A stretch of 52,248 nucleotides of DNA from Porphyromonadaceae bacterium UBA7048. GTDB taxonomy: Bacteria; Bacteroidota; Bacteroidia; Bacteroidales; Muribaculaceae. Below, in pieces: positions 7,925-16,204 of this stretch; positions within the stretch are counted from its first letter, which is position 1; every line of letters begins with the position of its first letter. The translations under genes and the position numbers were made by a program. Where the stretch lies: positions 30,714 through 82,961 of the forward strand of contig DLAL01000066.1 in NCBI GenBank assembly GCA_002493945.1, written 5' to 3'. The notes under the pieces are model-generated. The model ran no database searches. It saw only the letters and a list, made by a program, of their open reading frames with translations, and was not told where the DNA came from.

Positions 7925-9808
7925 TCAGCGGACGATGAACTTCAGGCGCATGGCAGTGCCGTCGGGGGCGATGGCTGCGGCTATGTACACGCCGGCCGGA
8001 AGTGTTGCGGCGGAGAGGACGCCGGTGTTGCCGGCGACGGTCGTGCCGGCGATGTTGCAGACGGTGATGGCGCACCCGGGAGCGGAGAGGACCGTGCCGT
8101 CGAAAGTAATGCGGCGGCCTGTGCTGACGGTGCTCACTGAAGACTCTCCGGCCTCCTGCTTCTCGAGCTTCCAGAGGTGGCGCAGGTCGCTTCCGCTCTT
8201 GTCGGTGTATATTCCGCCGCCGGCTTCGTTGATGTCGGTGCCGAGGCAGCGGTTGCCTTCGTTGCGGATGATGACGTAGCCCGGTTCGGATGCTTTCTCG
8301 ATCTTGAAGTGTGCGTATTTGTCGGAGGGGTCTTCGAAGAGCTTAATGTCCCAGCGGTCGTTGCTGCCCAGATATAGTCCTGACGGAAGCTCGACGGAGT
8401 ACCATTCAGACTCGGGAAGCGCGGAGAAGCTCACTTCGGCGGCTCCGTCCTTGGCTGCCAGGCGGCAGGTGCCCTCTGTCTCTCCGAGGTAGCAGCCGCT
8501 GTAGTGGCGTATGAGGTAGGTTGCGGATGTGTCGATGTCGCCGCCCCACGAAGAGGGGTCGCCTTCGGCGAAGCTGTCCGAGAGGAAGCTGACGCGCTCG
8601 GTGATGTAGTCTTTGAGGTAGTCGACGCCTCCCTGATAGGTGTCGAAGAGTTCGGTCTCGAGGTAAACGCGGTCGGAGAGTATGGTCCACTTCTCGAAGT
8701 TGAGTTTCTGCGAACCGTCGATGAGGGCTGCGTATGAGTCGACGGTGTCGAGGAGGTGCTGTTCGATGCCTGCGTCGGTGAGTTCTTTCCAGCGCTGAGC
8801 CACTGCGAGACGGAATGCCGGGTCTTTCCATATGCGTGTTATCCATGTGCGGGGCTGGTGAGCGTGCTCGCGCATGAGCTTGTGCACGGCGTTGCCGAGA
8901 CGGTTGTCGTTGTTGAAGGCTATGTCATAGTCCCACAGGGGTCCGAAGTGCAGACGTGCGTCGTCGCGCTTCTTATATATGTATGTGCTCCAGAAGCTGT
9001 CGCTGTTGCCGGTCAGTTCGCAGGCTATGTACCAGTTGACCAGGCTCTCCCAGTTGACCATGACGGCATATCCGGCCTCGGGGTCGGTGAAGTCTTCGGC
9101 GAAGAGGCGGCGTTCGAACTCGCCCACGAAGGCTGTGATGTAGTCGCGCTGCTGCTGATTGATTTCGTCGTCCTTGGGATACTTGATGGTGATTTTGACG
9201 TCTTGGGCAGTCTGGAACCACACAGGCTCGCCGTCAGCGAATCCGTCGACTTCGAGGAGATATCCTCCTGTGATGGCGGGCTCGGTGGTGTCAGTGGTTT
9301 CCTGCTCTTCGACGGGGACACGTCCGGGGTTCACCTCGGTCTGGTCGGTGACCATGTAGTTGCCGATATACTTGTCGTTGAGCACGACGTCGGCGAATTT
9401 TACAGAGGGAGTATACTCGAGCCCGATGAAGCGGCTGATTTCGAAGGCTACGGCATTGCGGATGAGTGTCTTGTCGGCATAGTTGGCCAGCAGGACCCAG
9501 TTCTTGGCCTTGGCCGGAAGATTCATGAACTGCGCCTTTTTGTCGAGTTTCATGCGGTAGGGCTTCTTGGCCATGCCCCAGGTGGAGTTGCCGCGTCCGC
9601 GGATGCCGGTGCTGACAGCTGTGCAGCACTCTTCCTCGTCGGTGCTGACGACGGTGACTGTGGCGGGAGTGTATGTCTCCTTGCTGTTGATTCCGGCACC
9701 GTTCTCGGTGTCGATGTAGATGGTGGGGATGTCGGTGAGCTGTTCACGTGCCGCTGCCGGCATGAGCGCCAGCAATGCCATGGCAAGACCCAATATTCTC
9801 GTCTTCAT
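7925..9808 (-). CDS. Secreted CotH-kinase-family protein with trefoil-like domain and T9SS tail
   Basis: 627 aa with a signal peptide (ALLALMPAAA). CotH-family hallmarks are present: RGRGNSTW at 70-77, KKPYRMKLDKK at 81-91, and GPLWDYDIAF at 289-298 with the metal-binding-type DxD. CotH proteins of spore formers are atypical kinases; in Bacteroidetes the family is secreted and its substrate is unknown. A beta-trefoil-like region follows (about 440-560: YLIRHYSGCYLG, NEGNRCLGTDI), similar to blocks in the adjacent adhesin. The C-terminal T9SS-type tail contains LPAGVYIAAAIAPDGTAMRL. It has its own promoter (TAATTTTG at 9850-9843) and terminator (7869-7915), so it forms a separate transcription unit in the secreted-protein cluster. 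Confidence 0.85.
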   Translation of the reverse strand: MKTRILGLAMALLALMPAAAREQLTDIPTIYIDTENGAGINSKETYTPATVTVVSTDEEECCTAVSTGIRGRGNSTWGMAKKPYRMKLDKKAQFMNLPAKAKNWVLLANYADKTLIRNAVAFEISRFIGLEYTPSVKFADVVLNDKYIGNYMVTDQTEVNPGRVPVEEQETTDTTEPAITGGYLLEVDGFADGEPVWFQTAQDVKITIKYPKDDEINQQQRDYITAFVGEFERRLFAEDFTDPEAGYAVMVNWESLVNWYIACELTGNSDSFWSTYIYKKRDDARLHFGPLWDYDIAFNNDNRLGNAVHKLMREHAHQPRTWITRIWKDPAFRLAVAQRWKELTDAGIEQHLLDTVDSYAALIDGSQKLNFEKWTILSDRVYLETELFDTYQGGVDYLKDYITERVSFLSDSFAEGDPSSWGGDIDTSATYLIRHYSGCYLGETEGTCRLAAKDGAAEVSFSALPESEWYSVELPSGLYLGSNDRWDIKLFEDPSDKYAHFKIEKASEPGYVIIRNEGNRCLGTDINEAGGGIYTDKSGSDLRHLWKLEKQEAGESSVSTVSTGRRITFDGTVLSAPGCAITVCNIAGTTVAGNTGVLSAATLPAGVYIAAAIAPDGTAMRLKFIVR

Positions 9809-9842
9809 AGAGGTAAGTGGATTTTAAGGTTTGTTTCTGATG

Positions 9843-9875
9843 CAAAATTAATACGCAGGACTGCACCCGGTGCAA
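9843..9875 (-). promoter_or_regulatory. Promoter of the CotH-family gene
   Basis: On the minus strand TTG (9875-9873) is spaced 22 bp from TAATTTTG (9850-9843), the same unusual spacing as the adhesin promoter. The spacer is covered by the 29-bp palindrome at 9854-9882. Confidence 0.65.
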
Positions 9876-9882
9876 TCCTGCG
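9854..9882. promoter_or_regulatory. 29-bp palindrome: operator or terminator hairpin overlapping the CotH promoter
   Basis: The arms CGCAGGA-TGCACC and GGTGCA-TCCTGCG pair around a single central base with one flanking mismatch. As minus-strand RNA that mismatch becomes a G-U pair, giving a hairpin followed by UAUUAAUUUU. It can therefore act as a repressor site over the spacer, as the terminator of the upstream M48 gene, or both. Confidence 0.55.
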
Positions 9883-9903
9883 CGATAAAAGAAGTCTAAA
9901 ATT

Positions 9904-9927
9904 AATTCAAAAAGGCTGAAAATCAGA
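9904..9927 (-). repeat. 24-bp element, copy 2, upstream of the CotH promoter
   Basis: It differs from the copy at 7842-7865 by one base and lies at the identical distance (54 bp) from the -7 box. It falls between the M48 stop codon and the CotH promoter. Confidence 0.6.
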
Positions 9928-9964
9928 TTTTCGCCCTTTAAGTGTCAGAAATTCGCCCCTTGGA

Positions 9965-10747
9965 TTATTCGGGACGTGCTATGCCGTCTTTCTCGGCGCG
10001 CTGCTGGATGTGCTTGATTCGGGCCTGGGTCTCGGGGTGCGAGGAGAACATTTTCTCGACGTACGACGAGCTGCCTGTCTCGCCTGCGGACAGCTTCTCG
10101 AATGCCATGGCCATGCCCCAGGGATTCTTGCCGTTGGCCTTGAGGAAGTCGTAGCCGTAGTCGTCGGCTTCGTTCTCCTGCTTCTGTGAGTACCTGGCGT
10201 TGATGAGCGACTCGCCGAGCTGCCCGAGCTGCGACTCTGTGAGGGCTGCAGCCTTGCCGCCGGCTGATGCGATGGCGTCCTTGAGGGCTCCGGTCATGAG
10301 GGATGTCTTGAATGCGTTCTTGGAATGGCGCTTGGCCACGTGTCCGATTTCATGGCCGATGACACCGAGGAGCTCGTCGTCGCTCATGAGGTCCATCAGT
10401 GCGGCGAATACGCGGACGCTGCCGTCAGGGCATGCGAAAGCGTTGACATCGACGACGTTGTAGACCTTGAAGTTCAGAGGAATACCGTCTACTTCGGTGA
10501 TGCCTTCGGTGAGGCGGCGCACACGCTGTGTGTAGGGGTCGTCTTCGGGGAGGACGGGGTTGTGGGTATCCATCCATTCGACTGATTCCTTGACGTATTC
10601 AGCCATCTGCTTGTCGGTGAGTGTCATGGCTTTTATGCCTTTGGCTCCTGCGCTGATGAGCTTTCCGACCTTGAGCTGAGCGGCAGCGTTGTCGCAGATG
10701 CCGCAGCAGAGGATGAGAATGAGAGCTTTTACTATAAAGTGACGCAT
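9965..10747 (-). CDS. M48-family periplasmic metallopeptidase
   Basis: 260 aa with a signal peptide (KALILILCCGICDNAAAQ). The zinc motif HEIGH at residues 132-136 and the downstream ENEADDYG (third ligand Glu193) define an M48/Oma1-type peptidase of the LoiP/BepA kind, which act in envelope protein quality control. The residue near the end of the signal peptide is not a clear lipobox, so the protein is probably soluble in the periplasm. It has its own promoter and is divergent from the flippase-like gene. The length suits a single-domain family member without TPRs. Confidence 0.88.
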   Translation of the reverse strand: MRHFIVKALILILCCGICDNAAAQLKVGKLISAGAKGIKAMTLTDKQMAEYVKESVEWMDTHNPVLPEDDPYTQRVRRLTEGITEVDGIPLNFKVYNVVDVNAFACPDGSVRVFAALMDLMSDDELLGVIGHEIGHVAKRHSKNAFKTSLMTGALKDAIASAGGKAAALTESQLGQLGESLINARYSQKQENEADDYGYDFLKANGKNPWGMAMAFEKLSAGETGSSSYVEKMFSSHPETQARIKHIQQRAEKDGIARPE

Positions 10748-10780
10748 AATGTTACAGAATGTTGTTGGTGTATTTCAGCA

Positions 10781-10812
10781 CAAAATTATACAATTCTTCG
10801 AAGGCGGCCAAA
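10781..10812 (-). promoter_or_regulatory. Promoter of the M48 peptidase gene
   Basis: TTTG (10812-10809), a 20-bp spacer, then TAATTTTG (10788-10781) on the minus strand: an ideal Bacteroidetes promoter about 35 bp upstream of the start codon. Confidence 0.8.
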
Positions 10813-10864
10813 TTTACGGCATGAGTTTTCGCTGCGGAAATGGCACTATGCCGGAGAAAATGCG

Positions 10865-10872
10865 TAACTTTG
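10865..10872 (+). promoter_or_regulatory. -7 element for the flippase-like operon
   Basis: TAACTTTG matches TAnnTTTG and lies 28 bp before the ATG at 10901. No clear -33 TTG is visible at 19-21 bp upstream. Confidence 0.6.
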
Positions 10873-10900
10873 CAGATTAATTCACGGAAACAGAGCGTAA

Positions 10901-11923
10901 ATGACAGAAACGAAGCAAGAGAGGGGCTTGATGCGCAAGCTGCTGAAATACGTTATCCCACTGATAATCAGCGTGGGACTTTGCTGGCTGCTTTTCACCG
11001 GAATCGACTTCGACGAGATGCTCCACATCATCCGGACCGAGTGTGACTTCAGGTGGATTGTGCTGATGTGGGTCATTACGGTGCTGTCGCACGTTTTCCG
11101 TGCCATGAGGTGGCGCATACAGCTCAAAGCCCTTGGAGTCTGTCCGCCGCTGTATGCGCTGGTGTACAGTATCTTCGGAACGTACGCGGTGAATCTCGTC
11201 TTTCCTCGTCTGGGCGAGGTGTGGCGTACGGGCTACATAGCCCAGCGGCAGGACGCGAAGTTCACGACGGTATTCGGGTCTATGGTGGCCGACCGTCTGT
11301 CCGATACGCTCACGGTGCTTATAATCACCGCAGTGACTTTTCTGCTTGCCTCGGGCACTCTGCTCGATTTCATGCGTCAGAACTCCGGGAGCTATGAGCG
11401 TATAGCGGCCGTGGCGGCTTCTCCGTGGCTGTGGAGCGCCGTGCTTGTGGCGATTCTCGCCGTCGTGTTGATTTTCCGCAAGGGCGGCGGTGCGATAGGC
11501 ACGAGTGTGCGCGAGGCCCTGCGGAACTTTTGGTCAGGCTTTGCCGTTGTACTACATATGCCGGGCACGGGCCGGTGGCTCCTGCTGACCGCTGCCATAT
11601 GGGGGAGCTACTTCATGCAGCTCTTCGTGGCATTCTATGCGTTCCCGTTCACGGCCGTGCTGATACACGAGTACACCGCTCTTGCGGTGCTCGTGACGTT
11701 CGTCCTGTCGAGCATCTCGATGGGCGTGCCGTCGAACGGCGGCATCGGGCCATGGCAGTGGGCGGTGATATTCGCCCTTGGCATCTACGGCGTTGACAAG
11801 GCGCACGCCGGAGCCTTCGCCAATCTGGTGATGGGCTGCAACACGCTCATCCTGATAGTGCTGGGCATCATCACGTTTGTCGGGATAGCCCTTGACAAGC
11901 GCAAGACAAGAAAAAACAACTAA
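10901..11923 (+). CDS. Flippase-like integral membrane protein (UPF0104 / LPG_synthase_TM family)
   Basis: 340 aa and strongly hydrophobic, with about eight membrane segments. The family signature is near the start of the core (HVFRAMRWRIQLKALGV, about residues 65-81). Conserved loops follow: NLVFPRLGEVWRTGYIA, then FGSMVADRLSDT. Near the end is MGVPSNGGIGPWQWA. The family includes the membrane part of lysylphosphatidylglycerol synthase and many proteins of unknown lipid or glycan flipping function. It leads a plus-strand run with the dehydrogenase 17 bp downstream. A start at Met11 (MRKLLKYV) is possible. Confidence 0.85.
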   Translation: MTETKQERGLMRKLLKYVIPLIISVGLCWLLFTGIDFDEMLHIIRTECDFRWIVLMWVITVLSHVFRAMRWRIQLKALGVCPPLYALVYSIFGTYAVNLVFPRLGEVWRTGYIAQRQDAKFTTVFGSMVADRLSDTLTVLIITAVTFLLASGTLLDFMRQNSGSYERIAAVAASPWLWSAVLVAILAVVLIFRKGGGAIGTSVREALRNFWSGFAVVLHMPGTGRWLLLTAAIWGSYFMQLFVAFYAFPFTAVLIHEYTALAVLVTFVLSSISMGVPSNGGIGPWQWAVIFALGIYGVDKAHAGAFANLVMGCNTLILIVLGIITFVGIALDKRKTRKNN

Positions 11924-11940
11924 AAACACATACGAAAGAA

Positions 11941-13137
11941 ATGGCAAAAGTTATCATCATCGGCGCAGGTGGCGTGGGCACTGTCGTGGCCCACAAGTGC
12001 GCCCAGCATCCGGAAGTTTTCTCCGAGATAGTAATCGCATCGCGCACCCGCTCGAAGTGCGACGCCGTGGCCAAGGCCATCGGCAAGCCCAATGTAAGCA
12101 CCGACACTGTCGACGCCGACAGCGTCGAGCAGCTCTGCGAGCTCTTCCGCCGCCACAAGCCCGAGCTGGTCATCAACGTGGCTCTTCCGTATCAGGACCT
12201 CACCATCATGGACGCCTGCCTGGAGTGCGGCGTGAACTACCTCGACACGGCCAACTACGAGCCCAAGGACGAGGCTCACTTCGAGTACTCGTGGCAGTGG
12301 GCCTACCGCGAGCGCTTCGAGAAGGCCGGTCTGACGGCCATCCTGGGCTGCGGATTCGACCCGGGTGTGTCAGGCGTATTCACGGCATATGCCGCCAAGC
12401 ACTACTTCTCGGCCATGGAGACCCTCGACATCGTGGACTGCAATGCCGGCAACCACGGCAAGGCCTTCGCCACGAACTTCAATCCCGAAATCAATATCCG
12501 CGAAATCACTCAGAAAGGCCGCTACTGGAGCGAAGGCGAGTGGGTGGTGACCGGTCCGCTGGAGATACATCAGCCCCTGACCTATCCCAACATCGGTCCG
12601 CGCGAGAGCTACCTCATGTATCACGAGGAACTCGAGTCGCTCGTGCAGAACTTCCCCACCATCAAGCGCGCACGCTTCTGGATGACTTTCGGCCAGGAGT
12701 ACCTGACCCACCTGCGCGTGATACAGAACATCGGCATGGCCCGCATCGACGAAATCGACTACAACGGTACGAAAATCGTGCCCCTGCAGTTCCTCAAGGC
12801 CGTGCTGCCTAATCCTCAGGACCTGGGCGAGAACTATCACGGAGAGACCTCGATCGGCTGCCGTATCTCGGGCAAGGACAAGGAAGGCAAGCCCCTGACA
12901 TACTATATCTACAACAACTGCTCGCACGAGGCCGCCTACAAGGAGACCGGCATGCAGGCCGTGAGCTACACCACAGGCGTGCCCGCCATGTGCGGCGCCA
13001 TGATGTTCCTTACGGGCAAGTGGAATCTCAAGGGTGTGCACAACGTCGAGGAATTCGATCCGGATCCCTTCCTGACGGCCATCGCCGAGAACGGTCTGCC
13101 CTGGCACGAAGTGCTCAATGGCGACCTGGAACTCTGA
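11941..13137 (+). CDS. Saccharopine dehydrogenase-family protein, probable carboxynorspermidine/carboxyspermidine dehydrogenase
   Basis: 398 aa with an N-terminal NAD(P)-binding fold (GAGGVG at residues 8-13). The family body (LVINVALPYQDLTIMDACL, VNYLDTANYEP, LGCGFDPGVSGVF) is that of the polyamine-type saccharopine dehydrogenase relatives. These enzymes reductively condense aspartate semialdehyde with a diamine, the first step of the alternative spermidine or norspermidine route used by Bacteroidales. The partner carboxynorspermidine decarboxylase is not in this window. It lies 17 bp after the flippase-like gene and 9 bp before the glycosyltransferase gene, so it is probably cotranscribed. 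A lysine-pathway role is a less likely alternative. Confidence 0.87.
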   Translation: MAKVIIIGAGGVGTVVAHKCAQHPEVFSEIVIASRTRSKCDAVAKAIGKPNVSTDTVDADSVEQLCELFRRHKPELVINVALPYQDLTIMDACLECGVNYLDTANYEPKDEAHFEYSWQWAYRERFEKAGLTAILGCGFDPGVSGVFTAYAAKHYFSAMETLDIVDCNAGNHGKAFATNFNPEINIREITQKGRYWSEGEWVVTGPLEIHQPLTYPNIGPRESYLMYHEELESLVQNFPTIKRARFWMTFGQEYLTHLRVIQNIGMARIDEIDYNGTKIVPLQFLKAVLPNPQDLGENYHGETSIGCRISGKDKEGKPLTYYIYNNCSHEAAYKETGMQAVSYTTGVPAMCGAMMFLTGKWNLKGVHNVEEFDPDPFLTAIAENGLPWHEVLNGDLEL

Positions 13138-13146
13138 CACACGGCC

Positions 13147-13905
13147 ATGACTTTCATCAGCGCAACTGTAATAACCTACAATGAGGAGGCCAACATCGAG
13201 CGGTGCCTCAACTCGCTCATCGGTGTGGCCGACGAAATCATTGTGGTCGACTCGCTCTCGACCGACGGCACGGTGGAAATCTGCCGCCGGTACGGGTGCA
13301 AGGTGACCGAGAGAGCCTTCACGGGATACGGGTCGCAGCGACAGTATGCCGTGGGGCTTGCCCACGGCCGGTACGTGCTGTCGATAGATGCTGACGAGGT
13401 GCTCAGCGACGAACTCCGGCGGAGCATCATGGCGCTGAAGGAGAAGGGCTTCGACCACCGGATGTACCGCTTCGACATAGTGAACTATGTCTGCGGCCGC
13501 CCGATGCACCGCAGCGGCATGCACCCTTACCGGGAGATACGTCTTTTCGACCGCCGCTATGCGTCGTGGAATCTCCACGATGTGGGCGAGCGCCTGACAT
13601 ATCCCGGCGAGGTGGAGCCGCAGCCCATAGCCGGCGAGCTGCTCCACTACCGATGCGCGGACTATGACGAGCTGGACCACAAGGAACTGCGCCATGCCGA
13701 AATCCGCGGCCGTCTGATGGCGGCCGCCGGCATCCGCGCGTCGCGTCCGGTGAGCTGGCTGCGTGCCGCCTCGTCGTGGCTGAAGTGCTCGCTGCGCGAC
13801 GGAGCCATATTCGACGGCGAGGCCGGCCGCCGCATAGCCCGCGCGAAGTTCATGTCGACCTATGTGGCCTACAGGACTGCCGCCAAGTTGGCAGACCGAA
13901 AATAA
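13147..13905 (+). CDS. Family 2 glycosyltransferase, LPS-core type
   Basis: 252 aa. The GT2 (GT-A) fold starts at once with ISATVITYNEEANIERCLNSL, followed by EIIVVDSLSTDGT and the donor-binding DAD at 81-83 (LSIDADEVLSDEL). The closest pattern is the WaaE/KdtX-like lipopolysaccharide core glucosyltransferases, which work at the cytoplasmic face of the inner membrane. Sugar donor and acceptor are not determinable from sequence. It is 9 bp after the dehydrogenase gene and 34 bp before the nucleoside kinase gene. Confidence 0.88.
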   Translation: MTFISATVITYNEEANIERCLNSLIGVADEIIVVDSLSTDGTVEICRRYGCKVTERAFTGYGSQRQYAVGLAHGRYVLSIDADEVLSDELRRSIMALKEKGFDHRMYRFDIVNYVCGRPMHRSGMHPYREIRLFDRRYASWNLHDVGERLTYPGEVEPQPIAGELLHYRCADYDELDHKELRHAEIRGRLMAAAGIRASRPVSWLRAASSWLKCSLRDGAIFDGEAGRRIARAKFMSTYVAYRTAAKLADRK

Positions 13906-13939
13906 TTGTACAATCAGTAAACCAATCTCCTTAAATACC

Positions 13940-15610
13940 ATGAACAAGGTCATCAAAGTGTACTGCAGGAATGTGGAGCGCAGCGTCGAGGTCCCCGGCG
14001 GCGCCACCTTAGGCGAGATAGCCGGAATACTCGGCGACGAGCTGCGCATGACTCCCATATGCTGCCGCGTGAATAACAAGACGGAGCCGCTGGACTATGC
14101 CGTCTATCAGCCCAAGCTGATCGAGTATCAGGACTGTGCGACGGGCTCGGGTCCGCGCGTGTACACGCGGACGCTGTGCATGCTGCTTTATGCCGCGCTC
14201 GAGCATGTGCTGCCCGGTTCGCACCTGCGTATTGAGCACTCTATAGCCCACGGCTACTACTGCCGCCTCAAGGGCGTCGACGATGTGCCTGACGACCTCC
14301 TTGCGGCCGTAGAGGCCGAGATGCGGCGTCTCGCTGATGCCGACCTTCCGCTGGAGCGCCATCAGAGGCTGACGAAGGAGGTGGCCGATATGTTCGAGGC
14401 GCGCGGTCTGGAATCGAAGGCCGAGCTGCTGCGCACGACCCGCGAGCTCTACACGACATACTACACGCTCGGCGACGTATGCGACAGCTACTACGGCGCG
14501 CTGGCTCCGTCGACCGGAGCCGTGAGCGTCTTTGCCCTGCACAAGTACAAGAACGGCTTCCTGCTCATGCCCTTCGACCCTGCCGACCCCTCGCGGCCGG
14601 CGCAGACAGTGGAGCAGGAGAAGATGTTCGGAGCCTTCACGGAGTATCTGAACTTCAACAACATCATAGGCGTGCGGGACGTGGGCGAGCTCAACCGCTG
14701 CATCCTGCGCCATGACGAGGCCGACCTGATCAATGTGGCCGAGGCCCTGCACGAGAAGGCGCTGGCCCACATCAGCGACGAAATCACGGCGCGCTACCGC
14801 CGCGGCGGCGCACGCATAGTGCTCATCTCCGGACCGTCGTCGTCCGGCAAGACCACGACCACCAAGCGGCTTGCCATCCAGCTGATGACCAATCTGCTCA
14901 AGCCTCAGATGATCTCGCTTGACGACTACTTCGTCAACCGCGAGAACACTCCGCGCGACGCCACGGGCGACTACGACTACGAGTCGCTCTACGCCCTCGA
15001 CCTGGCGCAGTTCAACGCCGACCTTGCCGCCGTGCTGGCCGGAGAGCGCGTGATGCTGCCGACCTACAACTTCGAGACCGGCAGGCGGGAGTACCGCGGC
15101 AACAGCATCATGCTTGAGGAAGGCTCGATACTGCTCATCGAGGGTATCCACGGCCTGAATCCCGAACTCACGTCGCTGATACCGGAGGAGATGAAGTTCC
15201 GCCTGTACGTATCGGCTCTGACGACACTGTCCATCGACGACCACAACTGGATACCGACCACCGACACACGCCTGCTGCGCCGCATCATCCGCGACCACAA
15301 GTATCGCGGCACGTCGGCCGAATCGACCATCCGCCGCTGGCCGAGCGTGCGCCGCGGCGAGGACAAGTGGATATTTCCCTATCAGGAGAACGCCGACGCG
15401 ATGTTCAACTCGTCGTTCGTGTTCGAGCTGGCGGTGATGAAGGACTCGGGCGAAAGCATCCTCCGCGGCGTGCCTTCCGAAGTGCCGGAATATGCCGAGG
15501 CATACCGTCTGCGGAAGTTCCTGAGCTACTTCCTCCCGGTGGGCGCCGGACTGCTTCCGTCGACCTCTCTGCTGCGGGAATTCCTGGGCGGAAGCTCGTT
15601 CAAGTACTGA
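13940..15610 (+). CDS. Nucleoside (uridine-type) kinase with TGS/ThrRS-like N-terminus
   Basis: 556 aa from the ATG at 13940; an upstream in-frame extension lies inside the glycosyltransferase gene and is not used. Residues 1-65 are TGS-like, and about 70-180 resemble the second additional domain of threonyl-tRNA synthetase (HSIAHGYYC at 100-108). The C-terminal half is a P-loop kinase of the uridine kinase/phosphoribulokinase family with Walker A GPSSSGKT at 298-305, then SLDDYFVNRENTPRD and LLIEGIHGLNPELT. This fused architecture is common in Bacteroidetes and Firmicutes and is annotated as nucleoside kinase; the true substrate is uncertain. Confidence 0.88.
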   Translation: MNKVIKVYCRNVERSVEVPGGATLGEIAGILGDELRMTPICCRVNNKTEPLDYAVYQPKLIEYQDCATGSGPRVYTRTLCMLLYAALEHVLPGSHLRIEHSIAHGYYCRLKGVDDVPDDLLAAVEAEMRRLADADLPLERHQRLTKEVADMFEARGLESKAELLRTTRELYTTYYTLGDVCDSYYGALAPSTGAVSVFALHKYKNGFLLMPFDPADPSRPAQTVEQEKMFGAFTEYLNFNNIIGVRDVGELNRCILRHDEADLINVAEALHEKALAHISDEITARYRRGGARIVLISGPSSSGKTTTTKRLAIQLMTNLLKPQMISLDDYFVNRENTPRDATGDYDYESLYALDLAQFNADLAAVLAGERVMLPTYNFETGRREYRGNSIMLEEGSILLIEGIHGLNPELTSLIPEEMKFRLYVSALTTLSIDDHNWIPTTDTRLLRRIIRDHKYRGTSAESTIRRWPSVRRGEDKWIFPYQENADAMFNSSFVFELAVMKDSGESILRGVPSEVPEYAEAYRLRKFLSYFLPVGAGLLPSTSLLREFLGGSSFKY

Positions 15611-15666
15611 CGTTTCGCGCGGAATCAGGCCGTGAAGGGGCTTTTTTTGCATAAATAAGCCGAAAA

Positions 15667-15698
15667 TTTGGACATTTTGCAAAATATTCGTACTTTTG
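15667..15698 (+). promoter_or_regulatory. Promoter of the Lrp/AsnC-type regulator
   Basis: TTTG (15667-15670), a 20-bp spacer, then TACTTTTG (15691-15698), 23 bp before the ATG at 15722. Spacing and both boxes match the Bacteroidetes consensus. The boxes also show that the longer reading frame from 15668 is not the translated form. Confidence 0.8.
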
Positions 15699-15721
15699 TC
15701 AGCAAAATAACACATAAAGCA

Positions 15722-16192
15722 ATGGACAAAATAGACAATCTCGACCGACGAATTCTGAAAATCGTAATGCACAACGCCCGTATTCCCTCGAAGGACGTGG
15801 CTCTGGAATGCGGAGTATCGCGCGCAGCCATCCATCAGCGCCTCCAGCGTCTCATCGACATGAAGGTCATCACAGGTTCGGGCTATCATGTGAATCCCAA
15901 GATTCTGGGCTATGCCACCTGCACATATATCGGCGTGAATCTCGAGCGCGGCGCCATGTATAATGACGTTGTCCCCGAGCTGGAGAAGATTCCCGAAATC
16001 GTGGAATGTCACTTCACCACAGGTCCGTACACCATGCTCATCAAGCTCTTCGCACGCGACAACGAGCATCTGATGGAACTCCTGAACAAGAAAATCCAGA
16101 TGATTCCCGGCGTGACGGGCACCGAGACCCTCATATCGCTTGACCACTCCATCGCACGCGAGATTCCCATCAATATCGAGGGCGATAAATAA
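15722..16192 (+). CDS. Lrp/AsnC-family transcriptional regulator
   Basis: 156 aa. The N-terminal AsnC-type helix-turn-helix (LDRRILKIVMHNARIPSKDVA, then VSRAAIHQRLQRL) occupies residues 5-55. A C-terminal RAM/ligand-binding domain follows (about 65-150), containing CHFTTGPYTMLIKLFARDNEHL. Family members form octamers or dimers and respond to amino acids. The ATG at 15722 is chosen because the promoter -7 box ends at 15698. It lies 12 bp upstream of the GH13 lipoprotein gene and may be cotranscribed with it. What it controls is unknown. Confidence 0.9.
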   Translation: MDKIDNLDRRILKIVMHNARIPSKDVALECGVSRAAIHQRLQRLIDMKVITGSGYHVNPKILGYATCTYIGVNLERGAMYNDVVPELEKIPEIVECHFTTGPYTMLIKLFARDNEHLMELLNKKIQMIPGVTGTETLISLDHSIAREIPINIEGDK

Positions 16193-16204
16193 TATATATA
16201 ATAT

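Noticed and set aside
12370..14079. A minus-strand open frame of 569 codons
   Set aside because: It is antisense to the dehydrogenase and glycosyltransferase genes and has composition typical of a shadow frame.
15610..15655. A terminator after the nucleoside kinase gene
   Set aside because: There is a T7 run, but no stem of more than three or four pairs lies before it.
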